From the NCBI GenBank assembly GCA_032622095.1, contig CP136066.1, positions 99,655,319 through 99,719,318 on the forward strand: DNA of 64,000 nt, written 5' to 3'. Shown here piece by piece: positions 46,967 to 59,519 of this stretch. Under the pieces are notes generated by a model. It saw nothing but the letters and a program-made list of their open reading frames with translations. It had not been told where the DNA came from and searched no databases. Origin of the DNA: Siphonodentalium dalli (lineage: Eukaryota > Mollusca > Scaphopoda > Gadilida > Siphonodentaliidae). Position 1 is the first letter of the stretch. Each line of letters starts with the position of its first letter. Position numbers and translations under genes: made by a program.

Positions 46967-48053
46967 ATATTATTATGCATCACCGCCATGATACATTTAC
47001 TAGTATACAAATTGGTCGATTTATATGGACTTTGTAAGCTTTCAGATGACCACGCTGTGTCCATACGTTACGTTGTATTGCATTTGACTGCGGTGATATA
47101 TGGACGAATCCATATGATACAGACGAATTTCACGAGTTATTCGACCATATAATTCAACCTACATGTATTGATTCTGACATCAAATATAAGAATCTTCAAC
47201 TTCAGAATAATTAGAAATAGAATCTGCATTGAAATGGTAATCCTCTTCGCTTCACGCTGGTGCATGGCCATCTTTGATAGACTAAAACAATGGCCTCTCC
47301 GACAAGGAACGACTATTCGACGGCACACTCACATATATATCCCATATAAGATATGCGTTCTACAGGACTGTTATAATAGGATATAAATGTAGATTTCTGA
47401 AATATTTTAATAATGGCTTCGCAAACCGACCCAAATCTATATATTACGGTCTCGGTTGATTTGCAACAACGAATACAATCTTTATTAATGTTATACGTTT
47501 CTAAAGGAGATTGATTTTCCTCAAATCGTTCATATTTGTCCAAATCCAATAACATGACGACATTGTTAACGCCAGCAGGCGGGGAGCGAATCTCAAGCTA
47601 TAGTGTGATTGATTTATTGTGGTTTGGTGTCGCTCTCAGCAACTAAGGCCATATCACGACATTGCCAGTTTTAGTGGTGGAGGAAATCCGCACACTAACC
47701 GCTAATCTAGCAGTAATTTCAATGGCTGATAAACTCGTCGATCATGCGCGGCAAACCACCGGCCATCGGCGACTAACTGGCAACTCCACCAGATAACTAT
47801 TTCGAGCGAGTTCAAAGTCCATGATGGAAACATGTGGATGTTAACTCTCATCGCCAGCGCAGGAGGGCGACGAGCCGGCTTGGAGTTGTACCCCTAACCG
47901 ACCGAGGCCCCGATCTCAAGCTTGAAAGATCAGATGTTAAATTTTTTAGCACTGACAGGGCCTAACTTTTTTAACTGATTTCGCGCGGTTGCGTATAACA
48001 TTGTAAGGATCGGGTCCATAGCTAAATCAGAATTCAGGACATTATAGCACAAG

Positions 48054-48620
48054 AAAACCAATGTCAGAAATGGTAACGCGCTCAAGATCATATATTATAT
48101 ACCCATTTTTGTAATTATAGAATATAAAATATATTGGTTTCGCGAATGACCAACTTTAAATAACAATAACAACCAGCACCTAATTAACGAACCGGCGGCC
48201 GAATCGACCGTCTCCGATCACAACCATCAGTGGGCTGCAGAACGAAAAATATCTATAAAAATCAACATTATTGACATAATACTGTAAAGGACAATAAACG
48301 AAATTGAAATTCCCAACTACACCTTTTACCGGACTCGGCCTCCTGGTCGCGCAGTTCGACTTTTAAACCAGAAAAACCCATTATATAAATAAAACGCACA
48401 GTGAACCATAGCTATCTAGAATTTGGACAACAGTATACACGCGGCGCACGCGTAATACTAGAAGAATCACTTGACAACAAGGGGGTATGCTGCTGGACAA
48501 TATCGACCAAGGCCCTAATTTTCAGAAGAACACTTTATGCGGTAGCGTATATATATCACATCGTAAGGATCGGGTGCATATATAAATCAGAATGCAGGAC
48601 ACATCATCATAGCATAATAT
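48054..48620 (+). repeat. interspersed repeat, copy 2, with internal duplication
   Basis: It matches 56,607-57,060 ('GTCAGAAATGGTAACGCGCT', 'CCAGCACCTAATTAACGAAC', 'GAACCGGCGGCCGA'). An adjacent ~150-bp segment is duplicated, with 'GGCCCTAATTTTCAGAAGAA' at about 48,510 and 48,680. Confidence 0.75.
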
Positions 48621-48943
48621 AAGGATCACTTGACAACAAGGGGTGGGGGGGGGTATGCTGCTGTACTATATCGATCAAGGCCCTAATTTTCAGAAGAACA
48701 CTATAGCGTTCCAACTCACCGGGGTGTTTGAGATCCGCTGCACTCAATTTTGCCACAACTGGATGTTTCGCTGGAGGGTTCCTTCCTGGAAGCTCCAGCA
48801 GCCATCGGAAGGCGACAGTACAACATCGCCTCATGCCTCCCTGAGTTTCTTCTCCTACAATACGATGTGTAAGATAATAGGATGTCACCTCCTAAATCTT
48901 GAATATCAGTTAACAGAGGGGTGAATATTGAATGCCAGTTAAA

Positions 48944-49369
48944 GGTACTCAATCCGATCAGAGGGTCCCCATATCATCAATATACAACAACAACAACAAC
49001 ATTTATGCAAAATACGTTTTAGTTATCAGAATCGATTAATTGCAACAACATAATGCTAACCATTGTCAACTATGGTATCAAATTTCCGAAACGTTTATTT
49101 ATCAACATTTTGTTCAACGAAATATGGCCGTTTATCGCTTGTTTTTAGAGTTATCCATATTCATCCGCAATTTTGATCGAGACCATTCATTCGTTTGACG
49201 GCGTGTTTCTGGGCCACAAACAATTGAAATAACAAACTTCAAAAATCGATATCAGATCACTCTCAGCTTTGATGGGTAGTTTCCTCGACTCGAATCAAAT
49301 ATATTTTACCCACGAAGCCAAAGAAATAGTAATTTATAGGTGTTTAATCGGATTGAGTACCTTTAACAT
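48944..49369. mobile_element. TTAA-flanked MITE
   Basis: The left end TTAAAGGTACTCAATCCGAT and right end ATCGGATTGAGTACCTTTAA are inverted repeats bounded by TTAA. The interior matches 9,920-10,378 and the partial copy at 23,520-23,760. Confidence 0.88.
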
Positions 49370-51440
49370 ATGGGGTGATTATAAGACATTTTGGAGAACA
49401 TTAGAAACTTGTCATGCAGTTGTACATATGGGTATTTAAAATAAAATACATTGACTGACATTTCTACTATAGTCCCGCATCCCCAAAATAAGTTTTACTT
49501 CTATTTTTGTGCGATTGGAAGATGCAACTCACATCCATAACATAACAGCTACATGTACCTATATTTTCCAACTGATGCACAACACATGGACCAAACAGTT
49601 CCTCTGTTTCATCACTACAGAGACTTGCAAGCAAACGACTGCATATACATGTATATACACAGCATTTTAAAGATGGAATTGTTTTAAGACTAGATCGTAC
49701 ATACGTGTATCTGATATTCCATAGATAGAATATAATCATATACAATTTCTTGAATAAAAAGGAACATATAATTCGAACAAAGCAGAAGATTCATTCCGGT
49801 TCACGTGAATTCGTCAATGGTGAAAGCTACACGATGACGTTTTTCATCGAGTTTCGTTGAAATCGACATGCGTGGGGCGATATTTTATGGAAATTAAGAA
49901 ACGAATCCATTGAAATGGACAACCTTCGCAATCAAGTGTCTCAGGCGAAGTGCTCCCACAGCGTTACAATTGATAATGGTTAATTCCAGTAAAATTCTCC
50001 CAAGTCATAAACGACAGAACAATCTTATCTTTCGTATTTTAAATACTTTGATATGGATCGTTTATATTCTACAATATTTTGCACTCGAGGGACGGATTCT
50101 TGTATTTTATTGGTTTTTAAAAGTGCGAGGTGGAGAAATCTCGGTTTGTATACCTTATGAATGTTGAATTACGATTGCGATAAATTGACCAGATTACCAC
50201 AACATGACAATTACGGTCTATTCGTTCACCTAACCCCAGTGTACGGAGTGTAATCAATCGTGATTAAGCGTAATCTTCATACAGAATAACGCATCTGGCA
50301 TTGTTATGTTGCCACCGTGCATAACGTGTTCACATATGTGGTTGCGTGTGACCCTTATTGATCAATTGTAAATAAGAAACTAGAATGCACTCAGAGAGAT
50401 GCCAACGTGCGCAAAAATGTAATAAACAATAATTAAAAAAATAATTTTACTGTATTTTACTTAATTTATTTAATTTAATTTAATGTTAGCAAAAAAAGAC
50501 AATTACCATTTCTCATTTCATCACAGATAAAAGGCAAATTACTATATTAATCATTTAAGTAATTAAAACCAATTCCATGTTGCCGAAAGGGTGAGACTTT
50601 AATATCGATTACATTTTTTTCAGCGGCGTATTTTGATTTTGATTTTCCGATAGTCAAAGTTGACCAAAGGAGCAATTATAAGAAATAATTAATATTATTT
50701 GTGTAAATATTGATAGCAGCCAATATGCAACAATAAATATCAATAATCAATCAATAATTAATCAATAACGATCATTTTATGTAATAATAAACTCTTCAAA
50801 CGGTGTTTGTGTCAACAAATGCGTTTTGTTTTGTGTTACGTCATTCGTCGTATTTGACCCGGAACTCGGCTGAAGGTTAGGCTATTCAGCATATTGCGTC
50901 GAATTACGAAATCGCGTTTTGAATGTCTCTCTTTTCCCGCACGATAAAAAGAGGTCTTCGCACGAACCAAAAATGATAAAACTTCCCAATTATAAGTAAA
51001 AATACCGAAATGAAGGAGTCTATGTAGGTCCCGAAGGAGTCTATAGACTCTTTGATGTAGAGTTCTGATGGAGAAAATGTAGGTCGATCTATTTTTGTCA
51101 TAACTCTGACGTATTTTGACCTGGGGAAAAAAATCGAAATCGAGGCTCACTACGAGCATGCCAGTTTTAAATATAAAAACGGGGAATCCCGACAAATGGC
51201 GATATCGGCGACAAACAAATAATCGAAAACAACACATAAAATAAACATAGCAAAAACGCGGCACAGTAAAAATGTCAGAACGCCACGAGGGTTTACGTCG
51301 TTTTTGGTGACGTCATGGAGTGAAACGGAGTAGGGTGACACCAAGCTACGTACGAATCTGTCTGATCGCCATACTGTTGCGCGAGCGCACGTAACTATAG
51401 AGAAACACTACACATCACAACATTCCCTAATCGGCAAATG
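49370..51440. other. no recognisable gene
   Basis: I see no coding gene here. Two minus-strand open frames (49,467-49,745 and 50,836-51,264) have no recognised motif and no supporting splice context. The A+T-rich stretch 50,400-50,800 is low complexity. Confidence 0.5.
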
Positions 51441-51799
51441 AAAAAAGTATGTTACAACCGCGTGAATTGCATTTATAAATGACCCCATGTATTGGGGGAT
51501 TTCCCGCAAAAATTCAGAAAAAAATATGGTGATCTCCCGCGTAAATTCTTGACTGTCACTGATTGGCATAGTTTACTGTCGGAGATCGCAGCAAATCAAC
51601 ACAGATCCGTCATTGATCACTTCGATTTATCTTAAGTTTGGACAGTTGTGGACTTTCGATTATATTTCAACGCATTAGTCGACGCCACGTCGTAAGTAGG
51701 TGAGGATCGAGTTTGATAAAATTGTAGTTTTGTTAATTGTACTGATTGTAAGCGATTATTACATGCCGGATTCTATGGGAGGCCAAATTCACATTTATT

Positions 51800-52070
51800 A
51801 ATAATTGTGCTTCAGCGCAATCCAAAATTAATTGCGCTGAAGCGCAATGAATTTTCCATATATGGCTAAACCCCCCAGTTAATTAATGAATAAATTCAAT
51901 AGAAAATTAATTGCGCTCAAGCGAAATTGAATTGCGCTGAAGCGCAATTATTTCCCCATATATGGGTACTCCCAGTTAATTAATGAATAAATCCAATAGA
52001 AAATGATCTATTCAGGGGTGTAAGCTTGTAACAATAATTACGCTTCAGCGCAATTCAATTGCAGAGAATC
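51800..52070. repeat. palindromic ATTGCGCTTCAGCGCAAT array
   Basis: Four to five near-copies of an 18-bp palindrome, ATTGCGCTTCAGCGCAAT, occur within 270 bp. They are partly arranged in a ~90-95-bp direct repeat that also carries CAGTTAATTAATGAATAAAT. Confidence 0.85.
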
Positions 52071-52845
52071 GTTGGATATGACATTGTAACAAGCCCGGTG
52101 CGACATCATCACCGATGACTCGAGAAACGAAATAACAATTATGTTCAGCCTGAGAAGAGAGATAATAATAACAGCGCATCATAGCGCATTGACATTGAGA
52201 TGTCACATTCCGATTCGCACTTCGCCTTTTTTTTGGTTATACTCAATTTTGAATGTGAACAGTTTGGAATCAATGAATAATATACATACCTTAATTGTGT
52301 TATCGATATAAATCAATTAATCGACCACTCAGTACAGAAACGGCCACTGAATCTTCATTGATCCATCAATGCGATAATATTCCTACAGAAGCCTTCTGCA
52401 GGGAGTTGCATTTTATTGGAAGAAGAAGAAGAAGAATACGGCAGTGTTGACAAACTCGTTCGGTTCAAAGTACAACTTTGTATGGAACGCCGTAACGCCA
52501 ACACGTACCATGCTTAGCATTGGTATGCATTGTGAGACGCACACGTACTGTCTGTGCAGAGTATGGTTGTGTCTTAACACAACTTCACCAACACGCAATA
52601 GAGGTGGGCATTCCAGGGAACCATGCAAAACAATGGTCTCTGTATAGCTTCACAACCATCTACATTTTTTTCTCTCGTTCCCCAGAATATTAGGCGCAAC
52701 AAATTGAATCCTTGTTTCTGGTGACGGGTTCAATTAAATTGGGGCAGTCGGGTTGTTTTTCATTTAAAAGTTTAATTTAAGTGACGGTTATTCAACGTGA
52801 CGTCAATGTGACGCTAAACATATGGTCATTTCCTCAGTTGTAGTT

Positions 52846-53062
52846 AACCCTTTCTATACGAAATACTCATAGACGAGTAGTTCCCTATACATGCACTGTA
52901 GGTCGTTTGTTGAACTTATTATCTGAACATTTCCCACCATTGAATATGAATAATTCTTATTGTATTGTTTGTTTTCTGTCTGTTGTCAGCTTCCTGCCAA
53001 ATGAATAATATACCCTTCCGATGTATATTTTTATAAGTGAATCCGTTTAGTATTGAAAGGGT
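52846..53062. mobile_element. MITE with TTAACCCTTTC termini
   Basis: The 217-bp element starts TTAACCCTTTCTATACGAAA and ends TTAGTATTGAAAGGGTTAA. The interior 'TTGAACTTATTATCTGAACA' also occurs near 11,450 and 44,120. Its termini resemble those of the twin-hairpin MITEs. Confidence 0.85.
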
Positions 53063-55310
53063 TAAGTCAACAAAATGACTGTAATGTTACCCCAACGCAA
53101 CGTGCTTGTCTAAACACTCATTTGCCAAGCTACAAGACATAACTCAGTGCCCTCGCTACGCTGGTCTGACCACTGCTATCGTGTATATTTTCGTAATTTA
53201 ATCTCTAACATTTTTAATTTAAGTTCATTCTGGCTTCATCTATAGCCAATTTTCAAATGAATATGGGCCGTTCGGTTTCTCAGAATGACACAGAATGAAT
53301 TGTAACAGACATAAGTCTTAAATAAAAAAGTAGTGATTTCCGCATATTCTGTGTACATGTTGGTAGTGTTCACTATAGCCATAGCAGGGGACTGAACTTT
53401 TCCTAGCAGATTGCTCCTTTATTATGCACATATATTATCGGAAGAAAAAATAAATTAAATGGCATTTAAGCTTTGATTGAAGCCACAAAACAACCATGTT
53501 ACCAAACTGCAACATCGTCCCATCCGTAAATACTTCGCTCACATCTTCCACATAGCTGGTGGGTCTACTATTTCAAGTAGACGGACCATCGGTATTTTTA
53601 GACTTGGTAATTCCGGTATAAAGTATGTATCCTCTCGTTGTTGGAACTATATATTAATGTGCATCCATATCCTCGCGCGCCAATAGTATACGTCCGTTTG
53701 TTATGGTCGTGTTTTGTTGCCAATCTGTCGGACGTCCGTTAATATGTTGGATTCCGACCGATAGTTCTAGTTTGGTTGAGATACAGGCCAAGTCCGAATA
53801 TGGGTCAGGTTCAAAAATTCTTTCATAAGTTCGGCCCTTTTACCACATTGAACATTATATGATTTGATTTTGATAGCATTTTGGTTTCTGACCTGTAAGT
53901 TCAGTTTGGAATATTTATTCGAAACCAATGTTGCTATGTGTGGTTGTTAGCCAAAAACACAGGTCAATTGTTGCATGAATCAAGCCCTGTTTCGATTTAG
54001 AAATTACCGGATTTGATCAAATGGTGCATGGTTTCCGACCAACAACTCTTGATTGTATTCTTTGCGGCTCGGAACTGAAGTTGGTATGCTTGTTTGTATA
54101 CCAAACATAGAGGTCAAGTTCGAACGTGCGGGTCAATTATTTGTGCATGAGTTGTGGTGCCTTTTTCGACTTAGAATTTACCAGGTTTTATAACATTTTT
54201 GTTAGATTGGGTTATCTTCTCAGAGCTGATGTTGTAGGTTTGTTTCTCTACACAAATACAAGTCAAGTTCGAATATGGGTCCGGCCCAACGATATTTGCA
54301 TATAAGTTATAAACCTTTGTCGACGTAGAATTCACCCAATTTTAAAACATTGTTTATGGGCAAATACACGGGCGTATATTTAGCCACCCCCATGCAGTGG
54401 TGTTCTTCTGAAACTTTTAAATAACGACGAGGTCATTTGAGGTCACCTTGTTCATTTTATAATTCCTGTTATATACGAATCGGTCATGGCTATAGCAAGA
54501 CGATCATAGTGTAAAGAATATTTTTTTTTTTAAATTTGACTGGAGTCGACCTGTGGCAGAGCTGTATATGGAATGTTAATGGGAGATAATCACTGCGTAT
54601 GGACTGCCTTGGTACTTTTAATGCCCGCAGCATGGCTAGGAGTTGACTATACGCTGGTATTGTGCCAATGCAGAGGTGGGTATACGTATATAGTTCACGA
54701 CACGAAGCGGAGTTAACTATATACCCATCCCTCTGGGAACTATGCCCGCGTAGTCAACGACAAGACTCTATTTGTTATATTTCACTGAGCAATTCGAATA
54801 CTATACATAAGTATATCCTACCAACATCAACTGCATGCTGGACTATTCAAATTCCCTTCAAATGATGTTAATACAATTCAAGTACGACTCGTTTTTACTG
54901 AGAACAAATATGATTATCCACTTACCGTTAAAAAGATTGAGAGAAACATAATCGTCGCAAGAATGTGTTAAAATCTAGTTCAATAAACCGAAACGCGCAG
55001 CATTTAGGTTTTGTTTTGAATGTACGAAAATCCGATACTGTATACACACGATGAATTCAACCGAATGTTGACACTTCTAAATTGACGTTGGTCATGTGAA
55101 ATTTGGACACGCCTTAGAAAATTGGTTCGCACATGTCTGTATAATGTTCTCGAGATTGTTGCCTCTGTTCGTGGCTTTATACATGCGAGTTTTGTATAGT
55201 ATTGTGCTAGCACCCGGCCAATCAGAAGGGGCCATTTCTGGATGAGGTGACATATATATGCATATGTAGGGGTAAGTCATACTTGAACAGACTCTATTTC
55301 GAGGGGATTA
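53063..55310. other. no recognisable gene
   Basis: I see no supported coding gene, RNA gene or clear repeat here. 53,690-54,360 contains loosely recurring text ('GGTCAAGTTCGAA', 'TTTCGACTTAGAA') suggestive of an old tandem repeat. Confidence 0.5.
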
Positions 55311-55397
55311 TACAACATTAAAGGTACTCAAGGCCTTCGAAGTTGGTTCATGTGAAATAAAATTACAGTCTATATAGAACAACTATTATCCCATTAT

Positions 55398-55986
55398 TAA
55401 AGATACGGTATGGTTGGCAGTGGGTATTGCTGTCACATCCGTTAAACCGCCATGAACAGAAAGAATATTATATATAGACAAACTTTGTTTGTATACTAAT
55501 CATAAATATCGCATAGATTACATGTTATTGTCATGTTAGTACTCTGTGTTATGTAAATAAACCCCATGTTATGTAAACAAACAGTACGTAAAGAGTATGC
55601 GATAACCAAAACACTCATTGTCGGGCAGGCCCCATGCATCAAGTGAACTTTGGATACAAATTCTACCAAATTGTTTATAACGTATCAGTATAGCGCTCGC
55701 TAATCCTCGCCTCTTAAGATTTCGGTGTTGAATGGGCCAGCCTGCATCAATCTCATAAAAACAATTGCACGGTGTTGAGTGTTGTGCTTATCGCTCACTC
55801 TTTACGTTCTGTTTATAAAGAAACGCTCGATTCACACAGTGTGCGTTTTGAGGAGAGTATCGCAAACATACTATCATTATAGTATAGTATAGTATTATTA
55901 GTATATTGTTTACAACATGTTTATAATTTGATAACTGATATTTCTAAATTATAACCTATAACGAAGGCCACCCACCGTGCCTTTAA
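55398..55986. mobile_element. TTAA-flanked element
   Basis: The left end TTAAAGATACGGTATGGTTG and right end CCACCCACCGTGCCTTTAA form imperfect inverted repeats inside TTAA. The interior 'GGCAGTGGGTATTGCTGTCA' is shared with 21,800. A second TTAAAGGTACTC end lies just outside at 55,319. Confidence 0.65.
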
Positions 55987-56606
55987 TAACGCTAATAATT
56001 TCGCATATCAAAATCGTGGTTACGTAAAACATTATGATACGGTTGTTCTGGTGGCATTTATATCGTTGCACATATAATCCACTGCGAGTGCCCTGTCCAA
56101 CACCACATCTAGGCACTCAAATTAAACGCAAACTTGGCTTGTGTGACGGTATAACACACCATTCTCTCTTTTCGATAACATCTTTCGATCGGATAACTCA
56201 ATGTATGTCAAAGTTTAATCTTTTTTAGTATTGTATTGCATACCATGTGGCATTTTAAACTACAAACTCAAACAACAATAATATTATGCATGGGTTTAAA
56301 ATTTAATATATATATACTATATGTGAAAACAAAAAGTCAACTGTTCGTGTAACATAGTTAACATAAACATCACCTTATAATTTGTAAACAAAAATTCACA
56401 ATGAACGTACCGGTATACATGTATTATAAGATAAACGCGTCCATATTATCATGTTTCACCCCTGGTTAAGTGGTGCTGCTAATTTGATGTGATGTTGGTG
56501 GTGCCGGTGGGGCAAATGATGCTGTCAAGAAAAGGTACCGTTATTTTCGCGGCATTTTGCTAATTCTGACGATCGAATAGACGAAAATTCAAAAACAAAT
56601 GCTACG

Positions 56607-57180
56607 AGAAAACCATAGTCAGAAATGGTAACGCGCTCAAGATCATATATTATATACCCATGATTGTAATAATAGATTAAAAAATATATTAGTTTCGCGA
56701 ATGACCAACTCAGAATCCGTTAAAATAACATTAACAACCAGCACCTAATTAACGAACCGGCGGCCGACTCGGCCGTCTCCCAATGGGCTGCAGAACGAAA
56801 CATGTCTATAAAAGTTGAAATATAAGACTTACAAATTATCTTTTTCATTTCTTTTATTTGTAATTGGCATAGCTTATCACAAACCAAAAATCAACATTAT
56901 TGACATAATGTTAATTGACGACAATAAACGAAATTGAAATTCCCAACTACACCTTTACCGGACGCAGTTCGACTTTTAATCCTCCCAAAAATTCCCATTC
57001 TATAAATAAAACACCCATGCGCCCATGCGATACAAGAATCTCTACACGAGTATACACGCGGAGCACGCGTAATAAGATATTTAAGAAAAGCTGCCTTGCA
57101 CGGGTGTTGCAAATCGACCGCAATGAAGATTGCTATTCCCGTTGTTTTACGCGCACAATGTATGAGAGCGCAGCCTTTGT
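56607..57180 (+). repeat. interspersed repeat, copy 3
   Basis: This is the longest match to 48,054-48,450. It shares 'CAAGATCATATATTATATAC', 'TTTCGCGAATGACCAACT' and 'CGACAATAAACGAAATTGAA'. The ends are not clear. Confidence 0.75.
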
Positions 57181-57220
57181 AAATAAATAAATATATATAT
57201 ATATTTAAATATATCGGTTC

Positions 57221-57561
57221 TTAAAGGGGTACTGTATACTAAATCCGACCATTTATGGGACCATCCCCTTTTATACTCAACAGAATATATGCAACAAATG
57301 AATGAATTTGAGCCATGGATCAGTGCAAAATACACTCATTTACTTTATGAACCATGTAAAAATATGGTAATTATAATGGAAATGAATTAATTATTCATTT
57401 TCATTATAATTACCATGTTTTTTTTACATCGTTCATAGATCACATGAGTCTATTTTGCGCTATTCTATGGCTCAAATTGATCATTTATTGCATATATTCT
57501 GTTGAGTATAAAAGGGGATGGTCCCATAAATGACCGGATTTAGTGTACAGTACCCCTTTAA
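57221..57561. mobile_element. 341-bp palindromic MITE flanked by TTAA
   Basis: The element folds almost end to end. It starts TTAAAGGGGTACTGTATAC and ends GTACAGTACCCCTTTAA. The arms contain GGGACCATCCCC and its complement, and the centre is near 57,395. The last 33 bases of the window (63,968-64,000) begin a second copy. Confidence 0.92.
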
Positions 57562-57901
57562 ATGTGTCATACAGTCTTTACCTTGATTAGATTAAATTAG
57601 TCAAATACCACGAATATGACAACTTAAGAAAACATAACGGTAATTATTATTAACAGCATCATTTTGCCCTACCATTATCATAGAAACTCAGAAGGACCCA
57701 CCATCATAACAAATTAGTATGACCACTCAACCAGGTGTTTTTTATTTATCAATACCACTTAATAATTTTAATTTTTTAAGGCTATACGTTCACGTATACT
57801 GGCAAATATTTCCTTCAATTGCATGTAGTCACACATGGCTATGGACTGATATAATACGAACAATAATAGAGAGGTTTACAAACTCATGGATAGAGTTAGG
57901 A

Positions 57902-58151
57902 TTAACCCTTTCATGACTGTACCTTCCTCAAATTTAGCGAAAACACGATGCCAATGCATTCTCTTATATATGCGAGTCTCCCATAGGGCGCCACGCATAT
58001 AAGAGCATGCATTGGCCTAACAATATTTGCCTTAACCTTGTAAGCCAGTGCATTCTCTTATATGTGCGAGGTAGACTCGCATATATAAGAGAATGTACTG
58101 GCACATGGTCTTTAATGCTGCACCAGCGCATCTCCCGTCATGAATGGGTTA
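57902..58151. mobile_element. twin-hairpin MITE, copy 3
   Basis: Termini TTAACCCTTTCATGAC and GTCATGAATGGGTTA bound two hairpins (about 57,951-58,016 and 58,047-58,102) of the CATTCTCTTATATATGCGAG type. Confidence 0.88.
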
Positions 58152-59128
58152 CGTTTAGCTATTCGCCATCCTAACATTCGTATAGGTCAAAAAATCTTTT
58201 AAGTCGACGAATGTGTTTATTGAACTGGACAACGCTAATCGTGCGCAGTGAAATTTTCGTTTTGCACGATCTTCCAGATTAGAGGCCCACTTAATTTTCG
58301 AGTCACCTTTTATTTTTTTTATAGTGCCTTGTAATACGGTTATAATAACAATATATGCCATAAAATATGATTAAAATACTACAATTCGTCCAATTTGAAA
58401 CGTCTGTGTCTCAGAAGATGCCCATAGAGAAATAGAAAACAGCTGAAATCATAGAAAGATCCCCGCCGTTATGGCTCCCAAAATGCATCATAATTCAAGC
58501 TAAAAATGTATTTTCAATGGCAGGGGAATAACTATATCTTTAAGATATAGAGTTATCCCCTCCAATGAAAATAATACACTTTGCACTACAAAACACACGA
58601 AACTTAAGCACAAAAACACGTTGGTAACTCAGCAAGAACACAGTTTATTACACCGGATAAATTGATAATACAATGTTTTGAAGCTTCCTCTTTCAAATGG
58701 TATATAATATGGCATATATTTTATATATGTGATCTTGGAGTTCAAACATTAAGTGGACCTTGAAGCACAGCGTGTGCGATAGTCTGCTGCTCAATCGATC
58801 GGCCGATTGAGGATATAGTTGTCCGAGGCTTGACACGTGGTGGCGGTATGATGCATTAGATATAACAATCTAATTGACCGACCATGACTGTATCTTTAAA
58901 TAACGTTTTTGGTACAAAACTAAGACATTGATACCCTGTCCGGTTTGGTGGCTAGGACATCACGGCTAGAGTTAGAACGTGTGTAGAGTTTGATGACGTA
59001 ATGGCATAAATTGATGACGTAGTACACTAAACGTAGTCGTAACACTATCGGTGAGTTTTTCGAAACCTCTCTATTATGCGTCCAACACGTGTATCCACAA
59101 TCAATTGACACAACAATGGAAACATTGT
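58152..59128. other. no recognisable gene
   Basis: Only a short palindrome (TATCTTTAAGATATAGAG near 58,535) stands out. No coding region is supported. Confidence 0.5.
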
Positions 59129-59375
59129 TTAATCCTTACATGACTGAATCTTCCTGATTTTTTTTGCGAAAACCCTGTGCCAATGCATTATCTTATATAT
59201 GCGAGCCTCGCATAAATAAGAGATACATTGGCCAAACAATATTTACCTTTATCGCGTAAGACAGTGCATTCTCTTAGATATGCGAGATCCCTATGGGAGA
59301 TTCGCATATATAACAAAATGCATGCCGCAGGTTCTTTAATGCTGCAGCAGCGCAGCTCCTGTTATGAACGGGTTA
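59129..59375. mobile_element. twin-hairpin MITE, copy 4
   Basis: Termini TTAATCCTTACATGACTGAA and GTTATGAACGGGTTAA bound two decayed hairpins (about 59,179-59,232 and 59,263-59,324). The interior 'TTCTTTAATGCTGCAGCAGC' matches copy 3. Confidence 0.85.
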
Positions 59376-59519
59376 ATTTTCCATATTATTTATAATATTA
59401 CACCTAATAATTATTTTTGCCCGAAGCTATAGCTTCCAAAAGTCTAACGCGAACCAATATTTAATCACTCGGTGCATTCTAATCCAATAATAGGTAACAC
59501 TCGGGTTCATATTCTCAGA

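Noticed and set aside
50836-51264. 142-codon minus-strand open frame
   Set aside because: No family motif, no splice context and biased A+T composition. Chance length is plausible.
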